A stretch of DNA of 64,000 bases from positions 12,996,173 to 13,060,172 of the forward strand of contig LR990045.1 in assembly GCA_905147135.1 (NCBI GenBank), written 5' to 3'. Under the pieces are notes generated by a model. It was not told where the DNA came from and made no database searches. It was given only the letters and a program-made list of their open reading frames with translations. Origin of the DNA: Blastobasis lacticolella (lineage: Eukaryota > Arthropoda > Insecta > Lepidoptera > Blastobasidae). Shown piece by piece: positions 32,113 to 41,994 of the stretch. A program made the position numbers and the translations under genes. Within the stretch, counting starts at the first letter, position 1. Each line of letters begins with the position of its first letter.

Positions 32113-35100
32113 ACGACTGATCCGATTTTGAATAATTGCTTTGTATCAACAATTACGGACAATGAAACAACATGGAAACAGTGAAATATATAAACAGAAT
32201 CCTTTACATTTTTAAATTAGTACCAACCTACAAATTCCACATTAGGTACTCAACTACATTACTGGCCCTCGTTGTGCTAAACAAACTATTAAGCCAATAA
32301 ATTACCCAAATAAATAAAGAGGCCCGCAACTCTCCACATGTTGTTCAGAGGATATGGCTACTTGCATTGATTGTTTAATATCTGCTCAGAATAAATTGGT
32401 AGCCATGGCATTATTAACAAGTATCGTCTTCCGTAATTGAGTATTAAATTGGAGTTGGTTGGCTAATTTTATTAAGTGTAGGTACCTCGACCCCAATAGA
32501 TGGAGTTAGAGGTACGATTAATAGCTAAATCTAAGTCTAAAACAAACTTGCTATGCAAAGCTTTTTATAAGCATTTGTTAACTTTTACATGTTCCCCATG
32601 TTCGTATGTAAAATGCTTGCAAATTTTAGACACCTTTCCCGGTTTCTGATTGAGCTGAAATGTTTGCATACTTTTGTAAGCATGTTATGATACCATCGAG
32701 CTGTTCTGATGATGGAGACGGAAGGTGGCCATAGGAACTCCTGAACTACGCATGCTAAATCCATCGAGTTTGGGCTAGTTTGATTAGTCAACTTGACAAA
32801 TACTCTGCTCGTAGAGAACGCGCGATAGAAGCTAGCTATGAAATATATTTTTATTTGAAAACATAATATTCTATACCTATAATTTCCATATGATGAAGTT
32901 GTCATACTCGTACATTATATTTTGTTGCGCTCTTGAGACATCCGAAAAAATAATACATACGTAGATTTATGTAATTGGCCTTTGTTCCAAAGTCACATAA
33001 ACTACTGTATGTTTCGTTTAGTAAACTAAAGTGTGGACAGTCTGGTTCAGTATGACATCCTATTTGTTTAGTAAATAAAAACCGTAATGCTCATAAACAA
33101 GATTCTCTACAAAATCGTTTAAAACCTTAATCTCGATTTTGTCCTGAGGCTAACTTAACACCTTGTCCACACAAAAAGTGTAACGTGCACCCGGCTTAAC
33201 TGAACTTTTAAGCGAGTTCATCAGCTTGAAAATCTTGTTTAAAAAGTCGCATGTTATTTTAAAGCTTATAAAGCCGCTGAATTGTACAATACAGCGGCAT
33301 TCCATTGAATGTCTGCGTTGCTTGATGTCTTTTTCTGATGAATGAAATAAAATAAAATACAATTTGTATGACAATGAATATGTATGGCGATATTTTTTCA
33401 TGCCAGTATTTGTCCACGGTTGGAGTGGAGTTGAGCATCCTCCACATTGGTGAAGGATATTGCTATAATCTAAGACAGTCGTGTTGGAGATAGCTTTAAA
33501 TACATAAAATACAATTCACCGAAGATAACGCTGCTGGATCTTGATACAGAATGATGATCAAAAACAAATATTGCTTGCACGTTATTAATAATACATAATT
33601 AAGAGATAGGTAACCGCCGACTAACCTTACAAAAGCGGCGACAAGAAACGGCTCCTACCAGCCGATAAACGTTTACGGATTAATTAAATTCCTAACGAAG
33701 CACGCAACCACTAAACACATGTATAATGCATGCATCAAATTGATCCCATTCATCAACGTCGGTATAAAACTGCTAGTCCGTCCGTCCGTAAGTAGGCCGC
33801 TGATTCGCGGACCTACATAGGTACAACTCCTAATAACGTCTGATCGGCCAAATGAAGGGTTGTAGCCGCCACGAATTTTAATGAAATATTTGATTTATGC
33901 CCACCGAGAACATCAGGTAGCTTATTATAAGAATATATCATTAAACATTACCTATATAATTAAAGCTGGCTTAGCCTGCAGCTACCCCAATTTGGCCGGC
34001 GCGGCGCATTATAATTTTAATAAAATTGCCCGCTCTCCAAGCGAAGAAAATAAGAAATAATAATAACAAAATTATAACACATCTGATTGATGTATTATTT
34101 GGTAATTTATTGGCCGTAATTACATCGTGTAATAATGGTGGGTAATGCGGCTGAGCCGATGTGGGGGAACGATTTTTTAGTATTTATTAAAGTATGAATT
34201 ATTGTATAATTACTGGGATGGGAGCTTCCAAACTAAACAGAGCGGTTGTTTTAGGGTTGAATTTATGGGTGTTTCTCGGAGGCGATCCGATCGGCGCGGC
34301 GCGGGCGCCGGGCGCCGGGCGGCGTGCGCCGGCGCACTTCGCCGGTTTACGCTTTTACATTACTATTCCTATACAATTGAGCGTTCAGATACAGAATACT
34401 ATCTTACTAATACTATCTTCTGATATATATCAATAGAAAAAGACAAAATAGTTGAGCGGGACAATGATACCAAGAAATAGGCAGCGGTCGCCCCTCATGG
34501 CCATGATTTCCGTAGATTGCTTTGTTTTTGCTGTTGAAATAATTTAATTCAAACTTTTTCCCAACGAATTTTCGACCAATGTGCAAATACTTAATGTAGA
34601 TTTCACTATTGACTTTTCAAAAGGATGTTAGACATATATACATACAATGTTAAATCTTAACTAAAAATATAAATGTAGGTACTTGCGCTACGGAGTTTAT
34701 ATATTGGCAATTATATTTACCCATCACGAATCTAGTTACAGTCTTAAGACTTCATGGTAAACGCATTTGGTAGGAAACGATTGGGCTCAATATAGCTGCA
34801 CCATAAAAATCAACCGAATGAATCATTTTTCAATCTATGACCAATTTCCTTAATCCCTCAAATAGGTTATTAGTTTTGATAACAACCCTTAACCACCCAA
34901 TTCACATCTAAAATTAATTTTAAAATAAACTGTTTTATAAAGTTGAAATATAGCCCAGTATAAACAAATAAATGTGCCATTATAGTGTGTTCTATAATGT
35001 TTTCCGAAGCAGTTTTATGTTTTAAAAATACAATTGGGAAGATCGAGTGAAGATAATACAACACACAGATGTTCTTTGGGCCATTATTATATGAGTTGTG

Positions 35101-35388
35101 GGTAAATTATTCATTTGGGTTTATAATTATACGAAGCGTCTGTAGTTTTTGGGGAACACGTGGATGAATTTATGCTTTCACTAATGCTCTTTACGTGGCT
35201 TGTAATGTGAATTGTGCCTAATAAATGTGTGGTTTATTGTGAGAATGAGAATGCTTCATTCACTGTGATGCGTGGAATGGGTGCACTCAATTGAATATAA
35301 CGTCATACGTCCTGTTTCAATACTAAATGAATCGTTATAGGTAAACATAACGAACCGTAATTTGTTTATCAATAAATAGCTTTTTTGA
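32113..35388. other. Noncoding DNA with one CpG spike
   Basis: No gene supported. A very CpG-dense spike at about 34270-34345 (GATCGGCGCGGCGCGGGCGC) sits beside AT-rich sequence, including TTATTTGGTAATTTATTGGC near 34095. The plus frames at 34194-34436 exist in two registers of this spike. The frames at 32585-32905 and 33150-33401 have no motifs. The spike could mark a regulatory element. Confidence 0.4.
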
Positions 35389-35489
35389 CCCGCGACTTCA
35401 TCATCATCATCATCATGCTAGCGATCAATCCCGGCTTTTGCCAGGGTCCGCTTTCCTACTTTTTCTTCACCACTTAGCCCGCGACTTCA
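35389..35489 (-). mobile_element. 77-bp RTE tail insertion with perfect 12-bp TSD
   Basis: The inserted body is 35401-35477. Perfect direct repeats CCCGCGACTTCA occur at 35389-35400 and 35478-35489. The insert starts on the plus strand with (TCA)n, the complement of an RTE (GAT)n tail, and continues CCGGCTTTTGCCAGGGTCCG, the same family as 23170-23560 and 41629-41690. It is a severely 5'-truncated RTE copy that landed inside an older repeat. Confidence 0.8.
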
Positions 35490-35600
35490 CCCGCGTAAAA
35501 TTTGTTACTACATTTCGGACCTGTAGGAACCACTGATAATATGGCGTTCTAGGTGACATAATTTTAAATTCGGTTAATAGGTTTTGAGTTTATTTTTATT
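35478..35600 (+). repeat. Older interspersed repeat (CCCGCGACTTC... module)
   Basis: CCCGCGACTTCACCCGCGTA, followed by AAATTTG, is the start of a lepidopteran repeat whose later part (TAAAAAGTAGCC...) appears at 59515 in this window. The RTE insertion at 35401 split off its first bases. Degraded beyond about 35600. Confidence 0.45.
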
Positions 35601-36133
35601 CTACTTAGTGACAAACGAGCATACAGCCCACCTAATGGTAAGCGATAACTGTCGCCCATTACATCCAAGACAAACAATCACATTTCTTCCCCTTATAATA
35701 TTAGTTAGTATATATAGCAGTAATAGCACAAAGTAGAGCAAAAGTGTTTGAATTTATCCATTATAACCAAACAAGCAATCAAATATTTTCTTCTTATGAT
35801 ATTAGGTAGTATATACAGCAGTAAGAGCACAGAGTAAAGCAAAACTGAAGCGGCAGTGTACTGAAAATGGAAGCGTAGGACGGCCTCCTACCTTGAGATA
35901 CCTAGATGGGTGCCATGATAAAGTTCGCGGGAAGGGACGGAGGGCAGCAGTGCACTCCTGTGGCTGATATGACGGTGATGATAATGATAATGACAGCTTA
36001 GTAGCTGTAATTATTAACCGACATAAGTTTGTTGATTATTGGAACAAGGCGTCGGAACGTAGGTAGCTGGTAAATGTGTATGTTTAAAAAATCCTTTAAA
36101 TCTCTGTACACATATTAAATGGTTTAATAGTTT
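35601..36133. other. Noncoding DNA with repeat scraps
   Basis: CAGCCCACCTAATGGTAAGC near 35625 is the reverse complement of the repeat end at 7815-7845. GACGGAGGGCAGCAGTGC followed by GGTGATGATAATGATAATGA near 35937-35995 looks like a decayed RTE tail. Nothing else was recognised. Confidence 0.4.
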
Positions 36134-36170
36134 ATGTAACTATTTACGTGGACCATGTAAATAGTTACAT
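36134..36170. repeat. 37-bp near-perfect palindrome
   Basis: ATGTAACTATTTACGTGG is followed by a central A and then CCATGTAAATAGTTACAT. Eighteen-base arms pair at 17 positions with a single-base centre. It is AT-rich with no coding content. It may be a small foldback element or a cruciform-forming site. Confidence 0.75.
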
Positions 36171-36364
36171 CACTTTAAAGTAGATAGGTGACATGACTTT
36201 GTGAGAACTTTGTTTTAAAGTCTTTAATCCTAAAATGCAGATTTGTCGGGAACTCGTATTACTAAAATAAAAATAAATCCAAGTAGGTAAATGCCATTTC
36301 AAGTTATATATTAAAATAGTATCCATAGTAGATTAAAATTGGCCTGTGATTTAAAGAAGTGATT

Positions 36365-36490
36365 AAACTGGCTGTTATCAGGCAAGAGGTCCTGGTGGAT
36401 GCCAAAGACAGGGCGAAGTGGAGAAAGAGCAGGAATTGGATGCTGGTAGAGACATGATTGAGCTCAGATGATAATGATGATGATGATTGC
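36365..36490 (+). repeat. RTE-type LINE 3' tail, decayed
   Basis: AAAGACAGGGCGAAGTGGAG, then AAAGAGCAGGAATTGGATGC and a terminal GATGATAATGATGATGATGA, matches the usual end of RTE elements ('DRAKWRKS...' and the (GAT)n tail). It is short, with no reverse-transcriptase motifs. Confidence 0.55.
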
Positions 36491-36533
36491 CTGAATTAAA
36501 AGTTTATTATTAAATGGATGTTATGGTGCATGG

Positions 36534-36642
36534 AGTAGTATAAAACAAAGTCGCTTCCCGCCGTCTGTTCCTATGTTTCTTTGTATGTAAAAGATCTATG
36601 TACGCTTAGATCTTTTTAAACTACACAATGGATTTAATGCGT
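36534..36642 (+). mobile_element. Helitron 5' part, copy 3, split by RTE insertion
   Basis: GTAGTATAAAACAAAGTCGC, then CGCTTAGATCTTTTTAAACT and CAATGGATTTAATGCG, matches the 5' half of the Helitrons at 11647 and 52917. Similarity is lost where the RTE insertion (TSD from 36643) begins. The expected 3' hairpin and CTAG were not found beyond 37076. Confidence 0.6.
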
Positions 36643-37076
36643 TCAAATGTTCCTGCCTGCTGCGCGTCACGGAAATGAAGATGCTGCGGTGGATGTGTGG
36701 AGTTTCCCGGAAGGATCGGGTTCGAAATTCCCACATTCGCGGTAGCCTTGGCGTCCGTGACATCGCAGAAAAGCTCCAAGAGTGCCGCCTTAGATGGCCA
36801 CGTTTTGCGCAATCGGCAACCAATGTGGGAAGAAAATGTCTAGCCATGTCGCCCCCGCTGGGCACGGGAAGGAAAGGCCAGCCCAAGAAGCGATCGATGG
36901 CTTGACGTAGTCAAGAACGATATGGGTGCCAATAAGCTCACCGCTAGGGATTCCGAAGACCGAGCGAGGTGGGCAAAGAATAGCAGGGAGGCGGACCCTG
37001 GGCCCTCGCGTTCGGGGGCGCAACCGGGACATAAATGTAAAGATGATGATGATGATGATCAAATTTTCCTGCCTGC
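36643..37076 (+). mobile_element. 5'-truncated RTE LINE with 18-bp TSD
   Basis: The element body is 36661-37058. Direct repeats TCAAATGTTCCTGCCTGC (36643-36660) and TCAAATTTTCCTGCCTGC (37059-37076) differ at one base. The plus strand encodes EMKMLRWMCGVSRKDRVRNS, IRGSLGVRDIAEKLQECRLR and GTGRKGQPKKRS. After a one-base shift near the stop at 36903 it reads DMGANKLTARDSEDRARW, the C-terminus of an RTE ORF2 protein. The untranslated end CGGACCCTGGGCCCTCGCG through GCGCAACCGGGACATAAATG and (GAT)n is nearly the same as the 3' end of SINE-A. Confidence 0.85.
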
Positions 37077-37751
37077 CCATTTCTAGCAAAAACCAGCAAA
37101 AAATCCCACTCGTCACTAAAAATAATAATCGGGGTGTACAGTCAAAATTAAAAATATTTTAAATCTTGCTGCTAAAAACACAACAAACACACGCGCAAAA
37201 TAACTACTCGTGTAGTTATGCGCAATGCAGAAAGCATAACTACGCAGAATCCGTGCAACTATATGAATATTAGCTCAATATCAAGGGAAGAAATATTTAT
37301 AAATACGCAAAAGATAATTTTTTGTTAGGTCGAAGTTCAACTATTTCTACCAACATCTACATTGACTCTAATTGTGTAGGATCATCCGCCAATCCGCCTC
37401 CTTCGTACACCGAAAGTATGTAAATTGTCTATGGACCAAGAATTTCTACCACAAACAGCTTATGTCAGATAACGTTAGCTTATGTCAAATCTCATACATT
37501 TTTTCTACCACAAACGATTGTAGATTAACGAAACCTCTTGGCTAAGGCCGCTGCTGAAAGTGTGAGTTTTCTCACAATGTTATTCCTCACCTAAAGATGA
37601 ATAATATCGTGAGGCGAATGACAGCTGCCCACGATATATAGGTAACGACCACGACCGCTCTGGCAAGAGCGTTTCGTCGAAGAAGATGTGCTATAGATGG
37701 TTAAGCTGCCATGTTATTAATAAATAACCAAAAATAAACAGAAGTACTTAC
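37077..37751. other. Noncoding (putative intron) DNA
   Basis: Nothing recognised. If the two minus-strand exons are one gene, this is the start of its roughly 30-kb intron just downstream of the first exon. Confidence 0.5.
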
Positions 37752-37846
37752 CAGAGCCACTGGCAAACAGGAAATCCCTGTGGAGGGAAGACGTCTTCAG
37801 GTAAGGGTAAAACAGCTTGCTGCCGTGCGTGGGACTGCCAACGAAA
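37752..37846 (-). CDS. Internal coding exon of unrecognised host gene
   Basis: Read on the minus strand, this 95-bp exon has an acceptor (CTTCTGTTTGTCATCCAG) and a strong donor (TCTG|GTAAGTACTTC). The first base completes a codon begun upstream (phase 2). Thirty-one whole codons follow, including FVGSPTHGSKLFYPYLK, HRDFLFASGS and a final G (phase 1). That G joins the exon at 7404-7501 as GAC, so the two exons read through in frame, giving FLFASGS then DESGCEADM. Other frames contain stops or give less protein-like sequence. I do not recognise a domain. The aromatic KLFYPYL block and Ser-rich linker suggest a disordered segment of a regulatory protein; this is inference. The upstream exon was not located. 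Confidence 0.65.
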
Positions 37847-38595
37847 CTGGATGACAAACAGAAGACCTGGTTAATTTATTTGTTCAGCTGTTTTGTTTGA
37901 AAATATAGATAATTTCTCTACAAAAACCAATCTACTACTAGCAAATCTCACAAAGCTTTCTCTCTCTGGTCTGTGGTCTAGGATCCGAAATTTACTTCCT
38001 TCCGTTTCCTTAGATCAAATACAAGCTATCCAGCTAAGTATAAAACTGACTTTACTTTATTATTTTTCTGCCCCGTAATTTTTATATAACCCTGAGCAGA
38101 TGAGTAGATAGTCCACAATAGTCCACATGTCGTTTACGGTCCACTATTCATTCAGAATTGCAGAATTATTTGAAACCTTAGTGGTACAAAAAAAGTAAGA
38201 AACATAGGATACCAACAAATGGTCGAAAAATGGTTTCAAAAAATTTTGACGTTCAGCTTACATACGAACAGCGCAAGTTAAATAAAAGCTTCTAAAAATA
38301 GAACAGGAAACTGGACCTTGGTTGTCCACCGGATGATGATGATGTTGGAGACAGAAATAGATATGGCTTCTCTGGCTTGCCAGTATTACTACCACTAACA
38401 ATGTTTTATTCAGCACGGGCAGCACAAGTGTGCCGGAGACATGCGAGTCTTTATTTCCTTCTCTCAATATTAACTTGATAGAGATAGCAGAATCTTTGTT
38501 GCGCCTTTTCTCGTTTGTCGCTTTCGCGCGCACACGGTGCTAGCTATGCTCATAGATTGATATGAAATATTTACATTGAATTTTCCCCTAACGAT
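37847..38595. other. Noncoding DNA upstream of the exon
   Basis: Nothing recognised. The frames at 37893-38078 and 38258-38533 lack motifs or splice pairs. Confidence 0.5.
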
Positions 38596-38815
38596 AGGTT
38601 TACATCAAGCAAACTAATGCTCTAAAAAAGCTCATTCGCTTGGTGTAAAACAGAGGTAGTGTATTCGCTGTAGATGTTCTCGAACATTCTTAGTAAGTTT
38701 GTTCGCTTTGAGCGCGACGTTTACACCGAATCCGAGCGATGGTCTTGCTTTTTCTTGTGTAAATGCACCCTCTCATTAGCTTTGTGTAATCAGATTGTTT
38801 CGAACATTTTAGAAT
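38596..38815. repeat. Candidate foldback or TIR element
   Basis: GTTTACATCAAGCAAACTAA (38598) is mirrored by CATTCGCTTGGTGTAAAAC (near 38633), and GTTCTCGAACATTCTTA (near 38677) by GATTGTTTCGAACATTTTAG (near 38793). The nested inverted segments suggest a composite foldback element. Ends and target-site duplication were not established. Confidence 0.4.
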
Positions 38816-39479
38816 GCATTGCTCTATGTTCGTATTAGATATGGTATTTTTACATGCCTTCTGAATAAAGGAATGTAATTGATGGTGGACTTATATACTG
38901 AAAGGCCTCTATAGGCAAGCTATAGCAAAGTACTTAATGAATATGTAGAGCATACCTAACTTATTGCATGAGTTAACCTACTAGATATCTGATATTAATG
39001 CTTATTCTAACTGCGCAATTCCTCTAATTGAAATGAGGCTTTGATTACCTATAAAATTAAATTCCATCAGTTTGAGGACTTACAAAAAATTATTTAAATT
39101 ATTATTTTCAGCCCGTATTATCCCACTGCATAATAAATTAATAATATGTGTATAAAAATAAGTGAGTACTTAATTATTTTATTTTAATCAAAGCGCATGC
39201 ATTAAACCATTTTGCAATTAAATAAACTCAAAATTGACTGACTGGTATAATCAAGATTACCAACCAAGCCAGCTAGGTTATGTGCCAACAATTTTAACCT
39301 TGCAAATAACAAAGATGTTCTAAAACATCGGACATCCAAAAAGGAACCCGAAACCAAAAAAAAAAGGGAAATGTAACAAAAGAAGGGAGCCACGGTCGAA
39401 CGACAATCGGGAGGCTCGAGAAGCCAAAGGCACGCAACCCGGGTATTCCTAAATACGACGGTAACTTTTCCACATCTTC
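38816..39479. other. AT-rich noncoding DNA
   Basis: Nothing recognised. The minus frames at 39202-39551 are compositional. Confidence 0.55.
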
Positions 39480-39570
39480 ACACGGCAAGGACTCGAGGGG
39501 CGGAGGGGGCGAGAGGCGGCGGGGGGCGGGCGCGATTTTTCGCAAAACCACGTGTTAAGCACGTGTCCCG
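39480..39570. promoter_or_regulatory. GC-rich islet with paired E-boxes
   Basis: A G-rich, CpG-rich block (GGGGCGGAGGGGGCGAGAGG) is followed by two CACGTG E-boxes at 39549-39554 and 39560-39565, 11 bp apart start to start (one helical turn). Tandem canonical E-boxes are targets of bHLH factors of the Myc/Max and Clock/Cycle types. Function here is inferred only. Confidence 0.35.
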
Positions 39571-40189
39571 CAAGTTTGCGACAAGTTTTTGTTCCCAGGC
39601 AACTTCGGTAAGGCTTCGGTTTCTTGTTAGCGGGGAACTTTGTTGAGGGTTGGTGGCTTTCGTTTTTAATTTGATTTCGTTCGCAAATACTGTTTTTGAG
39701 GAAAGTGTTGATACATTGTTTGCGGTCTTTGTTGAGTAATTGATTTTACACAGGTTCTGAACGCTTCGTTTATGCACGTTTTTAGAATTTCTTGTGGTAC
39801 TTAGTTAAGTAGATACTTTTTAAATTGTAGAATCCGAAATTTTATATGTAATACAATATGGACATGATATTGTGTTCTTTTTAGGTGTTATGCTTAAGTA
39901 TATTAAACAACAATTTTATGTAAGCAATTACAATAACTGAAGAAATATAACTACTCTAAAGTTCAGAGAGGTAACGTCGAGTACATAAATGAATTGCATA
40001 ATAGTAATAAATGAAAATGCGTTGCAATAAAACAAAATAACCTTTGTAATTTTGGACAATGTACAATAACATTTTAAGTTTTAAATTAAAGAACATGATC
40101 ATTTTACCTCAACTTTAGTATGAGGTCAACTAATTTTATGGCCGAATAATTTTTAGTAACATCTGCGCCTAGAGCCAAAGCCGCGCCGC
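39571..40189. other. AT-rich noncoding DNA
   Basis: Nothing recognised. Confidence 0.55.
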
Positions 40190-40570
40190 TGATCGTTTTA
40201 GTACACATTCGTAACTTATGGACATTAAAATTAAAATGCAACGATTAGTTCCAAATCTCGGAATGATCATTAACATTGATTGACATGAGCCGTGTCTGAC
40301 GCACATAAAGTTTATTGATAATCGGCATCGGGTTCCACTCACACAATTCCCTTGTTAATAACATAATAGTAATAAAAATGCCGCTTTCTCAACATCCGAG
40401 CACAATGCATCGGCCGGGCCGTTTTGCAATCAACATATCAACTAAACCGTGTCTAGAAAATTCTTAATTGAACTAATGAGAAGTAATTACAATTTTTATT
40501 GCCGCCATAATGATTACGATGCCTTAAAATAATAAAAGCAATTAGCCATTGATGGGCGCAGCAGAATCGT
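40190..40570. promoter_or_regulatory. Candidate developmental enhancer
   Basis: A 380-bp stretch combines GC-rich blocks with dense homeodomain-type cores. It includes TGATTGACA (40277-40285), a canonical Exd/Hth (Pbx/Meis) half-site pair, and CATAAAGTTTATTGATAATC from 40303, which resembles posterior-Hox sites. Further sites are TCTTAATTGAACTAATGAG near 40463 and CCATAATGATTACGATG near 40505. No transposon signature or open frame explains it. It lies upstream of the minus-strand exon at 37752-37846. The enhancer role is inferred from motif texture. Confidence 0.35.
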
Positions 40571-40929
40571 GGCGTCGGTCTCGTTCTTTCGCGTCGGTTA
40601 CACATTAGGAGGGAGTGATGAGGAGAATAGCCTGATTAGATGTAATTGTTCGAACGGTTATAAAAGTTGATGTCAGTGTCGGTGTTCTGTTTGTCGTAAA
40701 ATGGCGAGATGTTTCCATTTGGAGCGGGTTTTGATGGAAAAAATAAATGTTGTACTTATACAGCTATTTGGTTATTTTTAGTAGGTACAGCCGCGGAATA
40801 TAAATGTGTGGGTAGAAGTGACACTCTTGTTTAAAAAAGTTCAACGTTTATGTTACAAATGAAGTAATTTACCAATGTCGGTGCATTCAGTCAGATAGAT
40901 TACAAATACCTTAGTAGATTATAAGAATA

Positions 40930-40951
40930 AAAGAAAGAAAGAAAGAAAGAA
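40930..40951. repeat. (GAAA)n microsatellite
   Basis: A short run of AAAG/GAAA tetranucleotides. Confidence 0.85.
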
Positions 40952-41628
40952 TAAACCCTTTTAACAGAATTACTTTGAGATAGGTATATATGAATATAAC
41001 CAGAATGCAACAAAACAGTTTAATAATCTAACTAAACGATATGAAATACAATGCCGAATTACTTGAAAAAAACAAAAATTGTAACTTTGTTAACACTCCG
41101 AGATCCATTTGTGTACAACGCGTGAAGTGCTTAATCAAGTAATCGCAATCATAAACATTTTTAGTCGACGCTTGTACCGAAGTACAATCGTGTAGTTAAT
41201 CTTAGGCCGCGTTCTTAATGACGCCGTGGCACAATTAAAATGACTGATTCGCAGCAATGTGGCCGCGGCCTGAGTCACGTGATTTACTCTTGATTAGCAC
41301 AATGCGGGTAGTTCAACAAAATGATGCAAGCACCGAAATAGAGACTGCTAATAACTATTAACTACAATATCATGGAACTGGCACCGTCTGCCATGGAACG
41401 AATTGCGTGGGTGTGGAGCCTAGATCCTTCTAGTTTATTCTAAGAACTTGTTTGTTCTAAGGTACCACTTACTTGGAAATGGACGTTTGACCGGTGCAAG
41501 TTACAGTAAAAGTTAAATATTTAAATGTCTAAGTTTTAGTGGGGCCGATCAAAGAATAAATTGATGAACAACGTGAATTAATGCGTCATCAGAGTGAGTA
41601 CCGAACCGAGATTCTATCGAGACTAAAT
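40952..41628. other. Noncoding DNA
   Basis: Nothing recognised. The segment 41200-41320 is GC-richer and contains CTTAATGACGCCG, GTGGCCGCGGCCTGAGTCAC and ACTCTTGATTAGCAC, a texture like the candidate regulatory stretches. Confidence 0.45.
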
Positions 41629-41690
41629 CATCATCATCATCATTTGAGCGTTTATACCGGCTTCTGCCAGGGTCCGCTCCGATGTTTGAG
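41629..41690 (-). repeat. RTE-type LINE 3' tail, truncated
   Basis: (CAT)n at 41629-41643 is followed by TATACCGGCTTCTGCCAGGG and TCCGCTC, matching the minus-strand RTE tails at 35401 and 23280. Only the last few dozen bases of the element are present. Confidence 0.6.
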
Positions 41691-41801
41691 CTGGCTAAAT
41701 AAAATATTTAGTTTTACAAGAACCGGTATAAATTCGTTTAGAAGAGACTTTCTTGGAAAATGTAAAAGGTATTTGTTCTATTCTTCATTACGCACTTAAA
41801 A

Positions 41802-41994
41802 CTATACTTAGTATAAAGCAAAGTCGCTTTCCGTCGTTTGTATCTATGTACGCTTAGATTTTTTAAGCAACGCAACGGATTTTTATTCGGTTTTGAACTA
41901 TAGATAGAGTGATTCAAGAGAAAAGTTTATAAGAAAAAAGGGTAGGCAGGGATACAGTACGTGTACACGAACGAAGTCGCGCCGGGTCCACTAG
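41802..41994 (+). mobile_element. Short non-autonomous Helitron, copy 4
   Basis: It begins CTATACTTAGTATAAAGCAA after A and ends GGGTCCACTAG before T. The 3' hairpin CACGA (41966-41970), loop ACGAAG and TCGCG (41977-41981) has one mispair. The blocks AAAGTCGCTTTCCG, CGCTTAGATTTTTTAAG and CGCAACGGATTTTTATTCGG are shared with the other copies. The first T of the usual 5'-TC is lost. Confidence 0.75.

Noticed and set aside
31990..32181. 63-codon plus-strand gene
   Set aside because: The frame matches the C-terminal end of RTE elements and terminates in the triplet tail.
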